64,000 bases of DNA from Rhizobium redzepovicii (GCF_019793435.1 NZ_JAILYH010000003.1:124001-188000); one strand, 5' to 3'; counted from the first letter of the stretch, positions 10,003 to 21,841 are shown. Notes: a model not told the origin generated them from the letters alone. Program-made: numbers and translations.

Positions 10003-10623
10003 TCAGACCTTCAGGCCGTAAGCGGCAAGATCGCTGCGCAGCTTGTCCGCGCCCGAAAAAAGCACCGCATTCCAGCCGAACTCCTTGGCGCCTTCGACAT
10101 TAACAGGCGCATCGTCGATGAAGATCGTCGCCTTGGGGTCGAGGCCGAAGCTTTTCGTGTGGGTCTCGTAGATCGCGAGATCCGGCTTGATCAGGCCGAC
10201 ATCGCCGGAGACGGTGACGCCGCGCGGTTTGGTGAGGAAGGGAAAGCGCGCCTGCGCCTCGCGGAAGGTGTCGGAAGCGAAATTGGTCAGCATCGTCACA
10301 TCGCGCCCTTCGGCGATCAGCCCTTCCATGATTGCGACGCTGTCCTCATAGGCGTGCGGCACCATCTCGTGCCAATATTTGCGGAAGGCACGGATATGCT
10401 CTTCGCGGGCCGGGTGCTCGGCAATCAGCAGCGCTTCGGCCTCAGCCCAGGTGCGGCCGCGGTCCTGCTCGATGTTCCAGTCATGGGTGCAGATATTGGC
10501 GAAGAACCAGTTGCGCTCCGTCTCGTCGGGAATGAGGCGGGCGAAGGCAAGATGCGGATCGTAATGAATAAGGACTTTGCCGATATCGAAAACGATATGT
10601 TTTATTTCGGTGGTCATGGTCAT
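10003..10623 (-). CDS. HAD-superfamily hydrolase (YihX-like)
   Basis: A 206-aa phosphatase of the haloacid dehalogenase superfamily. Motif I is 'FDIGKVL' near residue 12 (nucleophile Asp). Motif II is 'MLTNF' near residue 110. The motif III Lys is in 'LIKPDLAIY' and motif IV is 'FIDDAPVNVEGA'. The 'D-x-G-x-V' form of motif I and the cap segment are like the YihX/epoxide-hydrolase-N subgroup of sugar-phosphate phosphatases; the substrate is unknown. Its start overlaps the mutY stop by 4 bp, so the two are co-translated. Confidence 0.85.
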   Translation of the reverse strand: MTMTTEIKHIVFDIGKVLIHYDPHLAFARLIPDETERNWFFANICTHDWNIEQDRGRTWAEAEALLIAEHPAREEHIRAFRKYWHEMVPHAYEDSVAIMEGLIAEGRDVTMLTNFASDTFREAQARFPFLTKPRGVTVSGDVGLIKPDLAIYETHTKSFGLDPKATIFIDDAPVNVEGAKEFGWNAVLFSGADKLRSDLAAYGLKV

Positions 10624-11717
10624 CCCTTGGATGTTTTGAACGCGAGAGGAATAGCCGCTGCGATCGCTTTTTTCATGATGGTCGGCAGGGCCTGCGCTTC
10701 AAGATTTGTAACCGGCTCCCACCATCCGTCATTCGGGCGGTCATCCACCTTGCCGGCGATCGCCGTGCGCCAGATGGACAGCCGGAGTTCGAAATGGGTG
10801 AAGACATGGAGGACGGTGCCGCAGGCCTGCCAGGCCGCCTCGAAGGGCGCGGCCGCAGCCGAGGTCTCGCCGTCGAGCCGCGCCGTCCAGGCCGTTGTCG
10901 GCACCTCGGTCATGCCGCCGAGCAGGCCGCTTTCGGCGCGCCGCCTGAGCAGGATCTCGCCGTCGGCGGTGACTGCGACGAAGGCTGCACCCTGCCGCAC
11001 CGGCTTCTCCTTCTTCGCCGCCTTTACCGGGAAGAATTCGGGATCGGAATGCTTCAGCGCCGCGCAGGCGCCGCGGAATGGACAGAGCGAACAGGCCGGC
11101 CGCTTCGGGGTGCAGATCGTCGCCCCGAGATCCATCATCGCCTGGGCGAAATCGCCAGGACGAGTCGCGGGTGTCAGCCGCGTCACCTTTTCCTTCATCA
11201 GCGGCTTTCCCACCGGAAGCGGCGTTTCGATCGCATAAAGCCTGGAGATCACCCGCTCGACATTGCCGTCCATGACGGCCGCCTGCCGGTTGAAGGCGAT
11301 GGCGGCGACGGCGGCGGCCGTATAATCCCCGATGCCTGGCAGCGACTTCAGCCCTTCCTCGGTATCGGGAAAGACGCCGCCATGCTCTTTCGCCACCGCT
11401 TCGGCGCATTTCTTCAGGTTGCGGGCCCGCGCGTAATAGCCGAGCCCGGCCCAGGCCGCCATCACGGCATCGTTTTCGGCAGCGGCAAGATCGGTCACCT
11501 CGGGCCAGCGCTGCAGAAACTTGGCGAAATAGGGTTTGACCGCCTGCACCGTCGTCTGCTGCAGCATAACCTCCGAAAGCCAGACGCGATAGGGATCGGG
11601 TTTGGCGCCGCCGGCCGCCATGCCGGGCGAGATGCGCCAGGGCAGATCGCGGTGATGGCGGTCGTACCAGTCGAGCAGGGGTTTTGCGGTGGGCGTGTCG
11701 GGTGTCGTGATCGTCAT
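10620..11717 (-). CDS. mutY: MutY, A/G-specific adenine glycosylase
   Basis: Removes adenine mispaired with 8-oxoguanine in base excision repair. From ATG 11717 the protein is 365 aa. The catalytic Glu is E49 in 'SEVMLQQT', the helix-hairpin-helix is 'LPGIGDYT' at 126-133, and the catalytic Asp is D150 in 'DGNVERV'. The iron-sulfur loop cysteines are C202, C209, C212 and C218 with the MutY spacing 6-2-5. A C-terminal NUDIX-like 8-oxoG recognition domain follows. A frame extending to 11774 has a less typical N-terminus. It is the first gene of a minus-strand operon with the HAD and NTF2-like genes. Confidence 0.95.
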   Translation of the reverse strand: MTITTPDTPTAKPLLDWYDRHHRDLPWRISPGMAAGGAKPDPYRVWLSEVMLQQTTVQAVKPYFAKFLQRWPEVTDLAAAENDAVMAAWAGLGYYARARNLKKCAEAVAKEHGGVFPDTEEGLKSLPGIGDYTAAAVAAIAFNRQAAVMDGNVERVISRLYAIETPLPVGKPLMKEKVTRLTPATRPGDFAQAMMDLGATICTPKRPACSLCPFRGACAALKHSDPEFFPVKAAKKEKPVRQGAAFVAVTADGEILLRRRAESGLLGGMTEVPTTAWTARLDGETSAAAAPFEAAWQACGTVLHVFTHFELRLSIWRTAIAGKVDDRPNDGWWEPVTNLEAQALPTIMKKAIAAAIPLAFKTSKG

Positions 11718-11825
11718 GATTTGCCGGGATCGGGGGAAGTGCCTATACTTGGCGAAGCAATGCCGCGCGATCAAGCCGGTGATGCAAATTGCCTGTGCGA
11801 TCGGCAGAGGTGTCCAAGGGTTTCG

Positions 11826-12317
11826 ATGAGTTCTCCACGCAAAGGTGCAAAGCAGATTTCCGAGCTGGCGAACGGGCTAATCGATCCCGTCCTGGCGCGC
11901 CGCGCCGGCATCAACACTGCGCTGCTCGGTTCGTGGAGCGAAATCGCCGGCGAGGATTTCGCCGATTGCACCCGGCCGGAAAAGATCGCCTGGGCCCGCG
12001 GCGGCGGCGATGACGGCGGCTTCCGCCCCGGCGTGCTGACAATCGCCTGCGAAGGCGCGCGCGCGCTTTTCCTGACCCATGCCCAGGGCGAACTCATTCA
12101 GCGCATCAACAGCTTCTTCGGCTTCGCCGCCGTCCACCAGATCCGCATCGTCCAAAAGCCGGTCTCACAAGCCATCCGCCGCTCCCGCACCCCGCCGCCG
12201 CTGAAAGGCGAAGCCGCCCGCAAGCTCGAAGGCATGATGGAAGGCATCGAAAACGACAAGCTGCGCCAGGCAATCCAACGCCTGGGGACCGCGGTGATGG
12301 GCAAGCGGGGGCGGTGA
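11826..12317 (+). CDS. DUF721 (DciA-like) family protein
   Basis: A 163-aa protein matching the DUF721 pattern: 'LANGLIDPVLARRAG' near the N-terminus, 'LLGSWSEIAGEDFA', then 'LTIACEGARALFLTHAQGELIQRINSFFG' in the middle. Members related to DciA are DNA-replication associated (helicase loading), with a KH-like fold; that role is inferred. The very long open frame back to 10794 is an antisense shadow of mutY, so the ATG at 11826 is taken. It is divergent from mutY with about 110 bp between. Confidence 0.85.
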   Translation: MSSPRKGAKQISELANGLIDPVLARRAGINTALLGSWSEIAGEDFADCTRPEKIAWARGGGDDGGFRPGVLTIACEGARALFLTHAQGELIQRINSFFGFAAVHQIRIVQKPVSQAIRRSRTPPPLKGEAARKLEGMMEGIENDKLRQAIQRLGTAVMGKRGR

Positions 12318-12428
12318 TCCTTTGTTTGCCGCTTGCCTATCTGTATCGTGCAACGGTGATCCCGGCGTTCAAATCAAACGAATTCCTTTTGCGAGTCCGC
12401 GTGAGGTCGTGCTACGTTCTGACTCACG

Positions 12429-12623
12429 ATGAGCAAAAAGCCCAACTTGACCCGCAATGCCAATATCGGTCGCCTGACCCAGGCGCGAGCCGAAAAGATC
12501 AGTGCGGTCGAAGGCCTGATACTCAGCCCGCGCATGCGTAAGGTCCTCGCGGAGACTGTAGACCAGCCGACAGAAGCGCGCCGTGAAGCGATCCGCGCGC
12601 AGTTTGTCCGCAAGTCTGCCTAA
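12429..12623 (+). CDS. VbhA-like antitoxin of a Fic system
   Basis: A 64-aa helical protein directly upstream of a Fic gene. Residues 18-35 resemble the inhibitory helix of class I Fic antitoxins (VbhA): Glu28-Gly29 with 'LSP' following, as in the motif S/T-x-x-x-E-G/N. The residue four before the Glu is Ile24, while a Ser lies at -3, so the motif is shifted or altered. It would act by pushing its Glu into the Fic active site to block ATP placement. A plausible start context is seen. The stop TAA is followed in the same frame by ACG and the TTG start of the Fic gene. Confidence 0.75.
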   Translation: MSKKPNLTRNANIGRLTQARAEKISAVEGLILSPRMRKVLAETVDQPTEARREAIRAQFVRKSA

Positions 12624-12626
12624 ACG

Positions 12627-13208
12627 TTGGTCTATACTGCCGGATACGACCCGCTCTGTTATCTGGGCACGCCCGTGCTCCGCAACAAACTGGACCTTAC
12701 GGACCAGGCGGAGCTCGATGAGTTTGAAACAGCGATGTTCGTGCTCCGCTCGGATGAGCCTTGGCCGGAGGGCGATCTGGATGTCATCCACTATCTCGCC
12801 CTCCATCAGCACCTGTTCCAGGATGTCTACGATTGGGCCGGCGAGATTCGCACCATCCGTATCGGCAAAGGTGGCAACTGGTTCTGTTATCCTGAGTTCA
12901 TCGCAAACGAGCTGAATCGGATTTTTCGGGAGCTGGCCCAGGCGAACTATTTCCGAGGACTGGCACCAGCAGATTTTGCAATTCAAGCCGCGCACCTTCT
13001 TGCCGAGATCAACGCGGTCCACCCTTTCCGTGAGGGTAACGGCCGCACCCAATTGACCTTTCTCGCTCTACTGGCCGAACGTGCTGGTCTGCCGTTCAAT
13101 GCCGAAGTACTAGATCGAGACCGTGTTATCGACGCCATGATCGAGAGCTTTGCCGGCTCAGAGCAACCGCTGGCGAGGCTCATCCTCGACATCATCACCG
13201 AACCTTGA
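12627..13208 (+). CDS. Fic/DOC family AMPylation toxin
   Basis: A 193-aa protein with the canonical Fic motif HPFREGNGRT beginning at His132, the catalytic loop for transfer of AMP or a similar group to a target hydroxyl. The N-terminal 'DPLCYLGTPVLRNKL' and 'IHYLALHQHLFQDVYDWAGEIRT' are typical of short class I Fic proteins. The first possible start is the TTG at 12627, one codon after the antitoxin stop and in the same frame. Low translation from TTG would favour antitoxin excess (inference). The target is unknown. Confidence 0.9.
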   Translation: MVYTAGYDPLCYLGTPVLRNKLDLTDQAELDEFETAMFVLRSDEPWPEGDLDVIHYLALHQHLFQDVYDWAGEIRTIRIGKGGNWFCYPEFIANELNRIFRELAQANYFRGLAPADFAIQAAHLLAEINAVHPFREGNGRTQLTFLALLAERAGLPFNAEVLDRDRVIDAMIESFAGSEQPLARLILDIITEP

Positions 13209-13355
13209 CGCGCGAGCCGCCCGCTCGCAATTTTGCCTAGCGGTCCCATCACGGTCACAATTCTTTGAAGGAAGTTGGTGAACCGTGGCTTGTGAGCGGC
13301 CGTCAGCCGTTATATCGCACAGTCACGCCGTCACTCTCATACCTATGGGGAACCC

Positions 13356-14132
13356 ATGCAGATGTCCGAAATGCAACTGACGAAACGCCGCCTCCTGGGT
13401 GGGATCGCCATCGCCGCAGCTGCCGCAGCGCTTGCCGCCTGCAACGACAGCAAGGACGCTGCCGATGCTTCGTCCTCCGGCAAGACCATGGCCGACGGCA
13501 CCAATGTCGATACCATGCAGACGGCGGCGACATCGGCGACCGAAATGCCGCAATCCGACGGCGATGTCGATATGGCCGAGGTGCTGAAGCCCGGCGCGTT
13601 GCCGGAGATGGCGCTTGGTAAGGCCGATGCCCCGGTCAAGATCGTCGAATATATGTCGATGACCTGCCCGCATTGCGCCCATTTCCACAATACGACTTTC
13701 GATGCCATCAAGCAGAAATATGTCGACGCCGGCAAGGTGCAGTTCATCATCCGCGAATTCCCCTTCGATCCGCGCGCCGCCGCCGCCTTCATGCTCGCCC
13801 GCTGCAGCGCTTCCAACCCGGAGCAGTTGAGCACGCCGGAACAGTATTTCCCGATGGTCTCGATGCTGTTCAAGCAGCAGCAGGTCTGGGCCGCCGCCGA
13901 TGACGGCCGCGCCGCACTGCTGCAGATGTCGAAGCTCGCCGGATTTACTGAGGATAGCTTCACGAAATGCTTGACGAACCAGAAGCTTCTGGATGAAGTG
14001 AACGCCACGCGGGAAAGAGGTTCCAAGGATTTCGGCGTCAACGCCACGCCGACGTTCCTCATCAATGGCAAGCGCTACTCTGGAGACATGCCGGTTGAAA
14101 CCTTGTCGGCGCTCATCGACAGCCTCATCTGA
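13356..14132 (+). CDS. DsbA-family thiol-disulfide oxidoreductase, lipoprotein
   Basis: A 258-aa exported protein. The N-terminus has a twin-arginine (R11-R12) followed by an alanine-rich core and a lipobox-like LAAC ending at Cys29, so it is probably a lipoprotein anchored in the membrane. A low-complexity linker runs to about residue 80. The thioredoxin fold carries the redox centre C104-P-H-C107, the helical insertion typical of DsbA, and the cis-Pro segment 'NATPTFLINGKRYSG'. It likely oxidises or isomerises periplasmic thiols. A strong terminator follows; smc starts 105 bp downstream. Confidence 0.88.
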   Translation: MQMSEMQLTKRRLLGGIAIAAAAAALAACNDSKDAADASSSGKTMADGTNVDTMQTAATSATEMPQSDGDVDMAEVLKPGALPEMALGKADAPVKIVEYMSMTCPHCAHFHNTTFDAIKQKYVDAGKVQFIIREFPFDPRAAAAFMLARCSASNPEQLSTPEQYFPMVSMLFKQQQVWAAADDGRAALLQMSKLAGFTEDSFTKCLTNQKLLDEVNATRERGSKDFGVNATPTFLINGKRYSGDMPVETLSALIDSLI

Positions 14133-14152
14133 ACCGGACCGTTTCGAAACGA

Positions 14153-14184
14153 CGGGCGACGGCGAAAGCCGTGCGCCCGTTTTT
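14153..14184 (+). terminator. Rho-independent terminator
   Basis: CGGGCGACGGC and its near-complement (one bulge) enclose a GAAA tetraloop and are followed by five T residues. It ends the dsbA-like transcript just before smc. Confidence 0.8.
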
Positions 14185-14237
14185 CGTATTCAGCGCAGCT
14201 TGCGGCTGAGGGGGCTTCCTGCCGTGGATGTCTACGC

Positions 14238-17200
14238 ATGAAGTTCAACAAGCTGCGCCTGGTCGGCTTCAAATCCTTCGTCGAGCCTACGGAATTCATC
14301 ATCGAGCGGGGGCTGACCGGCGTCGTCGGCCCGAACGGCTGCGGCAAGTCGAACCTCGTCGAGGCGCTGCGCTGGGTGATGGGCGAGAATTCCTACAAGA
14401 ACATGCGCGCCTCGGGCATGGACGACGTGATCTTTTCGGGTTCCGGAAACCGGCCGGCCCGCAACACCGCCGAAGTGGCACTCTATCTCGACAATGCAAC
14501 GCGCACCGCGCCCGCCGCTTTCAACGATGCCGACGAGATCCAGGTCACCCGCCGCATCGAGCGTGAGCAGGGCTCGCTCTATCGCATCAACGGCAAGGAA
14601 AGCCGCGCCAAGGATGTGCAGCTGCTGTTTGCCGACGCCTCCACCGGCGCCCGTTCGCCCTCGATGGTCGGGCAGGGCCGTATCGGCGAGCTGATCCAGG
14701 CCAAGCCGCAGGCCCGCCGCCAGCTGCTCGAAGAGGCGGCCGGCATTTCCGGCCTGCATTCCCGTCGCCACGAGGCCGAACTGCGGCTGCGCGCCGCCGA
14801 AGGCAATCTCGAGCGTCTCGATGACGTCACCTCGCAGCTCGAAAGCCAGATCGAGAGCCTGAAACGCCAGGCCCGCCAGGCCAACCGCTTCAAGACGCTG
14901 TCGGCCGATATCCGCGCCCGCGAGGCAATGCTTTTACATATCCGCTGGATGCAGGCCAAGGAGGCCGAGGCCGAGGCCGATAGCGCGCTGAACCAGGCGA
15001 CATCGGTCGTCGCCGAAAAGGCCCAAGCCCAGATGGAGGCGGCCAAGCAGCAGGGCATTGCCAGCCTGAAGCTGCCGGAACTGCGCGACGGCGAAGCGCG
15101 TGCCGCCGCCGCGCTGCAGCGGCTTCAGATCGCCCGAAGCCAGCTGGAGGAAGATGCCGGCCGCATCCTGCGCCGACGCGATGAACTCACCCGCCGTCTC
15201 GCCCAGCTTGGCGAAGATATTCGCCGCGAGGAGCGGCTGGTGGCCGACAATGCCGTCATCCTGGCAAGGCTCGACGCCGAAGAAGCCGAGATTGCGGAAG
15301 TCTTGGCCGATTCCGGCCGTTATGCCGAGGAAACCCGCGAGGCCTTTGAGGAAGCGGCGGCAAAGCTTGCCGACAGCGAGCGTATTTTTACCGCGCTGAC
15401 GGCCGAGCGCGCCGAAGCGGCTGCCGGCCGCAACCAGCTGGAACGCGCCATCCGCGATCTCGCCGATCGCCGCATGCGCCTCGAGCGCCAGATGGACGAG
15501 GCGAACCACGAACTCGCAGCCATCGGCGACAAGATCGCCGGCCTGCCAAACCCGGATGAAAAACGCGCCATCGTCGAGGCCGGTGAGATCGCCGTCGCCG
15601 ACGCGGAAGCCGCCGTTCAGCTGGTCGACCAGGCGCTTGCTGTTGCCCGCCAGACCGAGGCGCTGTCGCGCGCGCCGGTCGATCAGGCCCGTTCGAGCCT
15701 GAATGCGCTGGAAACCGAGGCCCGCACCATTTCCCGCATGCTCGCCGCCGGTGCTGCCGCCGGCAAATTTCCGCCGGTTGCCGACGAACTGAAGGTCGAC
15801 CGCGGCTTCGAGACGGCGCTCGGTGCCGCCCTCGGCGACGATCTGGAATCGCCGCTTGCTGCCGAGGCGCCGGCCCATTGGTCGGACAATGGTGATGGTT
15901 CCGGCGATCCTGCCCTTCCCGAAGGCGTCACGCCGCTGCTCGGCCATATCAGCGCGCCTGCCGCACTCACCCGCCGCCTGCGCCAGATCGGCCTGGTCGC
16001 CGATGGAGACGCGGAACGCCTGATGGCGGCGCTGCAGCCCGGTCAGCGGCTGGTGACGAAAGAGGGCGCCGTCTATCGCTGGGACGGTCACGTCACCGGC
16101 GCCGACGCGCCGAGTGCGGCCGCCCTTCGCCTTGCCCAGAAGAACCGCCTGGCCGAGCTCGAAGGCGAAGCAGCCCTTGCCCGCGACGTGCTCGCCGAAG
16201 CCGAGGAGCGGCAAGCGGCGGCCGCCGAAGTAATCCGGCTGGAGGAGCGCCGGCTTACTGACGCCCGCGACATGAGCCGGCTGTCGGCGCGTCATTTGGC
16301 CGAAGCCCGCGAAGCGCTGGTCGCGGCCGAGCGAGCCTCCGGCGACCTGATCCGCCGCCGTGATGTCGTCAGCGAGGCGGTCAGCCAGCTGGGCGCGCAG
16401 CTGGAGGAGATCGGCGTCCAGGAAGAGAACGCCCGCATCGAGCTGGAAGATGCGCCCGATCTGACCGCGATCGACGAGCGTCTGCGCTTCCAGCAGGCGG
16501 AGGTCGCGACCGATCGCGGCGCGCTTGCCGAAAGCCGCGCCCGCCACGAAAGCCTGGCACGAGAAAACGAGGCTCGCCAGCGCCGCATCATGGCGATCGG
16601 CCAGGAGCGCGAGACCTGGCGCCAGCGGGCGCTCAGCGGCGAGGACCAGGTCGCGACGCTGCGCGAGCGCGAGGAAGAGGCGCGCGAAGAGGCAGCCGAA
16701 CTCGAAATGGCGCCGGATGAATTCGACGACAAGCGCCGGGCTCTGCTTTCCGAATTGCAGAAGGCCGAGGAGGCGCGCCGCAACGCCGGCGATCTCCTGG
16801 CGGAGGCCGAACGCATCCAGCGCGAGGCCGATCACCAGGCGGCGACGGCGCTCTCCGCGCTTGCCGAATGCCGGGAAAGGCGCGGCCGCGCCGAGGAGCG
16901 CCTGGTTTCGGCCCGCGAGAAGCGTCAGGAAAGCGAAAGCCGCATCCGCGAAGTTTTGAATGTCGCGCCGCATGAGGCGCTGCAGCTGACCGGGCGCCCG
17001 GCCATGCAGGCGCTTCCCGATCCGCGCGAGGTCGAGCGCGAGCTGGAGCGCCTGCGGATCGAGCGCGAGCGGCTCGGCGCCGTCAACCTGCGCGCCGACG
17101 AGGAACAGAAGGAGCTGAGCGAAAAGCTCGAAGCGCTGATCAGGGAGCGCGACGACGTCATCGATGCGATCCGCAAACTGCGCGGCGCCATCCAGAGCCT

Positions 17201-17699
17201 TAACCGCGAGGGCCGCGAACGGCTGATCGCCGCCTTCGACATCGTCAACGCCCAGTTCCAACGGCTGTTCACCCATCTCTTCGGCGGCGGCACCGCCGAG
17301 CTGCAGCTGATCGAATCCGACGATCCGCTCGAAGCCGGCCTGGAAATCCTGGCGCGGCCGCCCGGCAAGAAGCCGCAGACCATGACGCTGCTCTCCGGCG
17401 GCGAGCAGGCGCTGACGGCGATGGCGCTGATCTTCGCCGTCTTCCTAACCAATCCGGCGCCGATCTGCGTGCTCGACGAGGTCGACGCGCCACTCGACGA
17501 CCACAATGTCGAGCGCTACTGCAATCTGATGGACGAAATGGCGGCCTCCACCGAAACCCGCTTCGTCATCATCACCCACAACCCGATCACCATGGCCCGC
17601 ATGAACCGCCTCTTCGGCGTCACCATGGCCGAACAGGGCGTCTCCACCCTCGTCTCCGTCGACCTGCAGACCGCCGAACGCCTGCGCGAGATCGCCTGA
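14238..17699 (+). CDS. smc: SMC, chromosome segregation ATPase
   Basis: The core condensin subunit of 1153 aa. Walker A GPNGCGKSN lies at residues 32-40 of the N-terminal head. Long coiled coils rich in Glu/Arg/Ala flank a hinge near 500-640. The C-terminal head has the signature 'LLSGGEQALTAMAL' near 1050 and Walker B 'CVLDEVDAPLDD' near 1075. It compacts and segregates the chromosome with ScpA/ScpB, which are not in this window. Length and motif order match bacterial SMC. The 780-residue open frame on the other strand is an antisense shadow. Confidence 0.97.
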   Translation: MKFNKLRLVGFKSFVEPTEFIIERGLTGVVGPNGCGKSNLVEALRWVMGENSYKNMRASGMDDVIFSGSGNRPARNTAEVALYLDNATRTAPAAFNDADEIQVTRRIEREQGSLYRINGKESRAKDVQLLFADASTGARSPSMVGQGRIGELIQAKPQARRQLLEEAAGISGLHSRRHEAELRLRAAEGNLERLDDVTSQLESQIESLKRQARQANRFKTLSADIRAREAMLLHIRWMQAKEAEAEADSALNQATSVVAEKAQAQMEAAKQQGIASLKLPELRDGEARAAAALQRLQIARSQLEEDAGRILRRRDELTRRLAQLGEDIRREERLVADNAVILARLDAEEAEIAEVLADSGRYAEETREAFEEAAAKLADSERIFTALTAERAEAAAGRNQLERAIRDLADRRMRLERQMDEANHELAAIGDKIAGLPNPDEKRAIVEAGEIAVADAEAAVQLVDQALAVARQTEALSRAPVDQARSSLNALETEARTISRMLAAGAAAGKFPPVADELKVDRGFETALGAALGDDLESPLAAEAPAHWSDNGDGSGDPALPEGVTPLLGHISAPAALTRRLRQIGLVADGDAERLMAALQPGQRLVTKEGAVYRWDGHVTGADAPSAAALRLAQKNRLAELEGEAALARDVLAEAEERQAAAAEVIRLEERRLTDARDMSRLSARHLAEAREALVAAERASGDLIRRRDVVSEAVSQLGAQLEEIGVQEENARIELEDAPDLTAIDERLRFQQAEVATDRGALAESRARHESLARENEARQRRIMAIGQERETWRQRALSGEDQVATLREREEEAREEAAELEMAPDEFDDKRRALLSELQKAEEARRNAGDLLAEAERIQREADHQAATALSALAECRERRGRAEERLVSAREKRQESESRIREVLNVAPHEALQLTGRPAMQALPDPREVERELERLRIERERLGAVNLRADEEQKELSEKLEALIRERDDVIDAIRKLRGAIQSLNREGRERLIAAFDIVNAQFQRLFTHLFGGGTAELQLIESDDPLEAGLEILARPPGKKPQTMTLLSGGEQALTAMALIFAVFLTNPAPICVLDEVDAPLDDHNVERYCNLMDEMAASTETRFVIITHNPITMARMNRLFGVTMAEQGVSTLVSVDLQTAERLREIA

Positions 17700-17715
17700 G
17701 GGGTTGGTGGGGCCG

Positions 17716-17957
17716 TGGATTCCAGGCTCAAGGCCTGGAATGACGGAGGTTGAAGGGACGGGCGGGCAGGAGGCGTGAACCCGGTAAGGGAGAAGCTGGC
17801 AAGAGGCGGGACCGCATTCATATCTGGCGTCCGTGGCTGTTTTGCTGCGGCGGTCACCCCACCCTCTGTCCTCCTCGGGCTTGACCCGAGGACCCATCTT
17901 AGCGCGATCAGCAGCGCGTGGATCCGAGACTCAGAGGGCGTGGGATGACCGAGGAGA
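17716..17957. repeat. Dispersed GGATCC/TGACGGAGG intergenic elements (several copies)
   Basis: Three partial copies lie here: a hairpin TCCAGGCTCAAGGCCTGGA followed by TGACGGAGG (17721-17749), CCTCGGGCTTGACCCGAGG (17872-17891), and a degenerate copy to 17957. The same family recurs at 21763, 36875, 54371 and 60481. The rest of the 945-bp smc-ppdK gap from 17958 to 18379 shows no supported gene. Confidence 0.65.
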
Positions 17958-18379
17958 GGGGTGAAACGGGCAGGAGACGGGGCTTGGCGGGCGGCGTTTG
18001 GTCATATTGCGTAACAGCGCGCCATACGGCGTGATTTCTGAGGCATGGAAGAGTGGCCCGGGAGGGGCTGAGACACGCAGGCCGACGGCCGAAACCTGCT
18101 GAAAAGGCCCGCACTTTCGTCGGAATTTTCGTAAGCACCAAAAAAGGTCGGCTTCTTTGCGGCTCGTACCCCATTTGGGTGATGCTCTTTGCGATGACTT
18201 GCATTAGAAGTTGTTTCAACGCAACCTGATGCTTCTGCGGAAACGTGGGCGGTCATATGTGCGTATTGTCGGATTTGCAGGCGGTTTTCCGGGCAGAGGG
18301 CAAGAGCCGGAAAATCGGGGGCAGTTCCAGGAGGCGCGCAAAGCGGCTTTCGCAGGAATTGCGTGAAGACCAAGCGATA

Positions 18380-18495
18380 GGGCATTCCATTACTTGAGGA
18401 AAGTGCCCTGGGTTGAGGGACCCCCCGTCCGGTTTTCCTGGCCGGACGGAAACAAGGCTTTGCGGGACATGTTGCAGTCCCGCAAAGCTTTTTTT
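18380..18495 (+). ncRNA. Candidate small RNA with three hairpins
   Basis: A weak first stem GGGCA...TGCCC (18380 to about 18409) is followed by a second, perfect 8-bp stem CCGTCCGG/CCGGACGG (18425-18449) with a UUUUCCUGG-containing loop. A perfect 12-bp terminator hairpin with seven T residues follows. The nearest upstream gene ends about 680 bp away, so the terminator is unlikely to serve smc. Hairpins with pyrimidine-rich loops and a terminal U-tail are typical of alphaproteobacterial regulatory RNAs. No convincing promoter was found, so the 5' end is a guess. Confidence 0.42.
18457..18495 (+). terminator. Strong Rho-independent terminator
   Basis: GCTTTGCGGGAC and GTCCCGCAAAGC pair perfectly over 12 bp with an 8-nt loop, followed by TTTTTTT. 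It lies 150 bp upstream of ppdK, on the plus strand. Confidence 0.88.
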
Positions 18496-18644
18496 ATGCC
18501 GTCTTGGTGCCGGGCGATGTTTCAATCGTTTCGATCGCTGCCCTGCCGAAGATTTATTGTGCAACGCAACATTCTGCCGCATTTGTCGATTTTCATTTCA
18601 ACACCAACGGATTAAGCTAATCCCGGTTTGGTGTTGGGGGGAAG

Positions 18645-21329
<2,685 letters not shown>

Positions 21330-21340
21330 TCAGCTCGGCC

Positions 21341-21616
21341 TCAATGATGATGGTGCCAGCGATCGCGGTAGATATAGGGCCCGTTCAAATCCCAGGCCAT
21401 GCTCTGCATCATCTCGGCACTCTGCGCCCGCGATTCGGCCCGCCGGTCGAGATCGATGCGCTGCAGGCAGGTGGCAAAACCATCGGTGCCGCGGCGGAAG
21501 CCATAGCTTAAACACCGCTGCTCATCCGCCGCCCGCCGCTCCTCCGGCGTCATCGTCTGACAGGCGGACAGGCCGGTGATGGCGGCGAGAAGGGTGATGA
21601 GGACAGCGGTGCGCAT
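21341..21616 (-). CDS. Small lipoprotein with C-terminal His tail
   Basis: A 91-aa protein from ATG 21616. A signal sequence 'MRTAVLITLLAAITGLSAC' ends in a lipobox Leu-Ser-Ala-Cys, so it is probably a membrane lipoprotein. The mature part has two cysteines in 'RCLSYGFRRGTDGFATCLQR', as in small Rhizobiales lipoproteins of unknown role, and ends in four histidines. It converges with ppdK, with 11 bp between the stops. The longer frame to 21652 lacks a sensible signal at its N-terminus. Confidence 0.75.
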   Translation of the reverse strand: MRTAVLITLLAAITGLSACQTMTPEERRAADEQRCLSYGFRRGTDGFATCLQRIDLDRRAESRAQSAEMMQSMAWDLNGPYIYRDRWHHHH

Positions 21617-21762
21617 CGGGGTATTCCTTGCTTTTCCCGGAGGAAATGCCATTCGGGTGCGGGCGTCAAGTTTCGGGCCGCGGGCGTGCCTCTGGTTTCG
21701 CTGGCGGATGGCCGACAGGGATGTCTACCTGTGAAGGGTTTCTCCTGCCCACCCCACCTTCC

Positions 21763-21841
21763 GCCATGCTCGGCCTTGAGCCGAGCATCCATCAGCGGCA
21801 GTGGCAGGGATCCCAGGCTCAAGGCCTGGGATGACGGAGAG
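21763..21841. repeat. Dispersed TGACGGAG intergenic element
   Basis: This holds a CTCGGCCTTGAGCCGAG hairpin and a CCCAGGCTCAAGGCCTGGG hairpin followed by ATGACGGAG. It belongs to the family seen at 17716 and 36875. Confidence 0.6.

Noticed and set aside
10794..11825. Long plus-strand extension upstream of the DUF721 protein
   Set aside because: It runs antisense through mutY; the conserved domain begins at the ATG at 11826.
14934..17276. 780-residue open frame on the minus strand opposite smc
   Set aside because: It is antisense to the coiled-coil part of smc, whose biased codon use leaves the other strand open; no domain or ribosome binding site.
18002..18385. 127-residue minus-strand ORF in the smc-ppdK gap
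   Set aside because: No ribosome binding site, family or coding pattern; it covers part of the small RNA candidate antisense.
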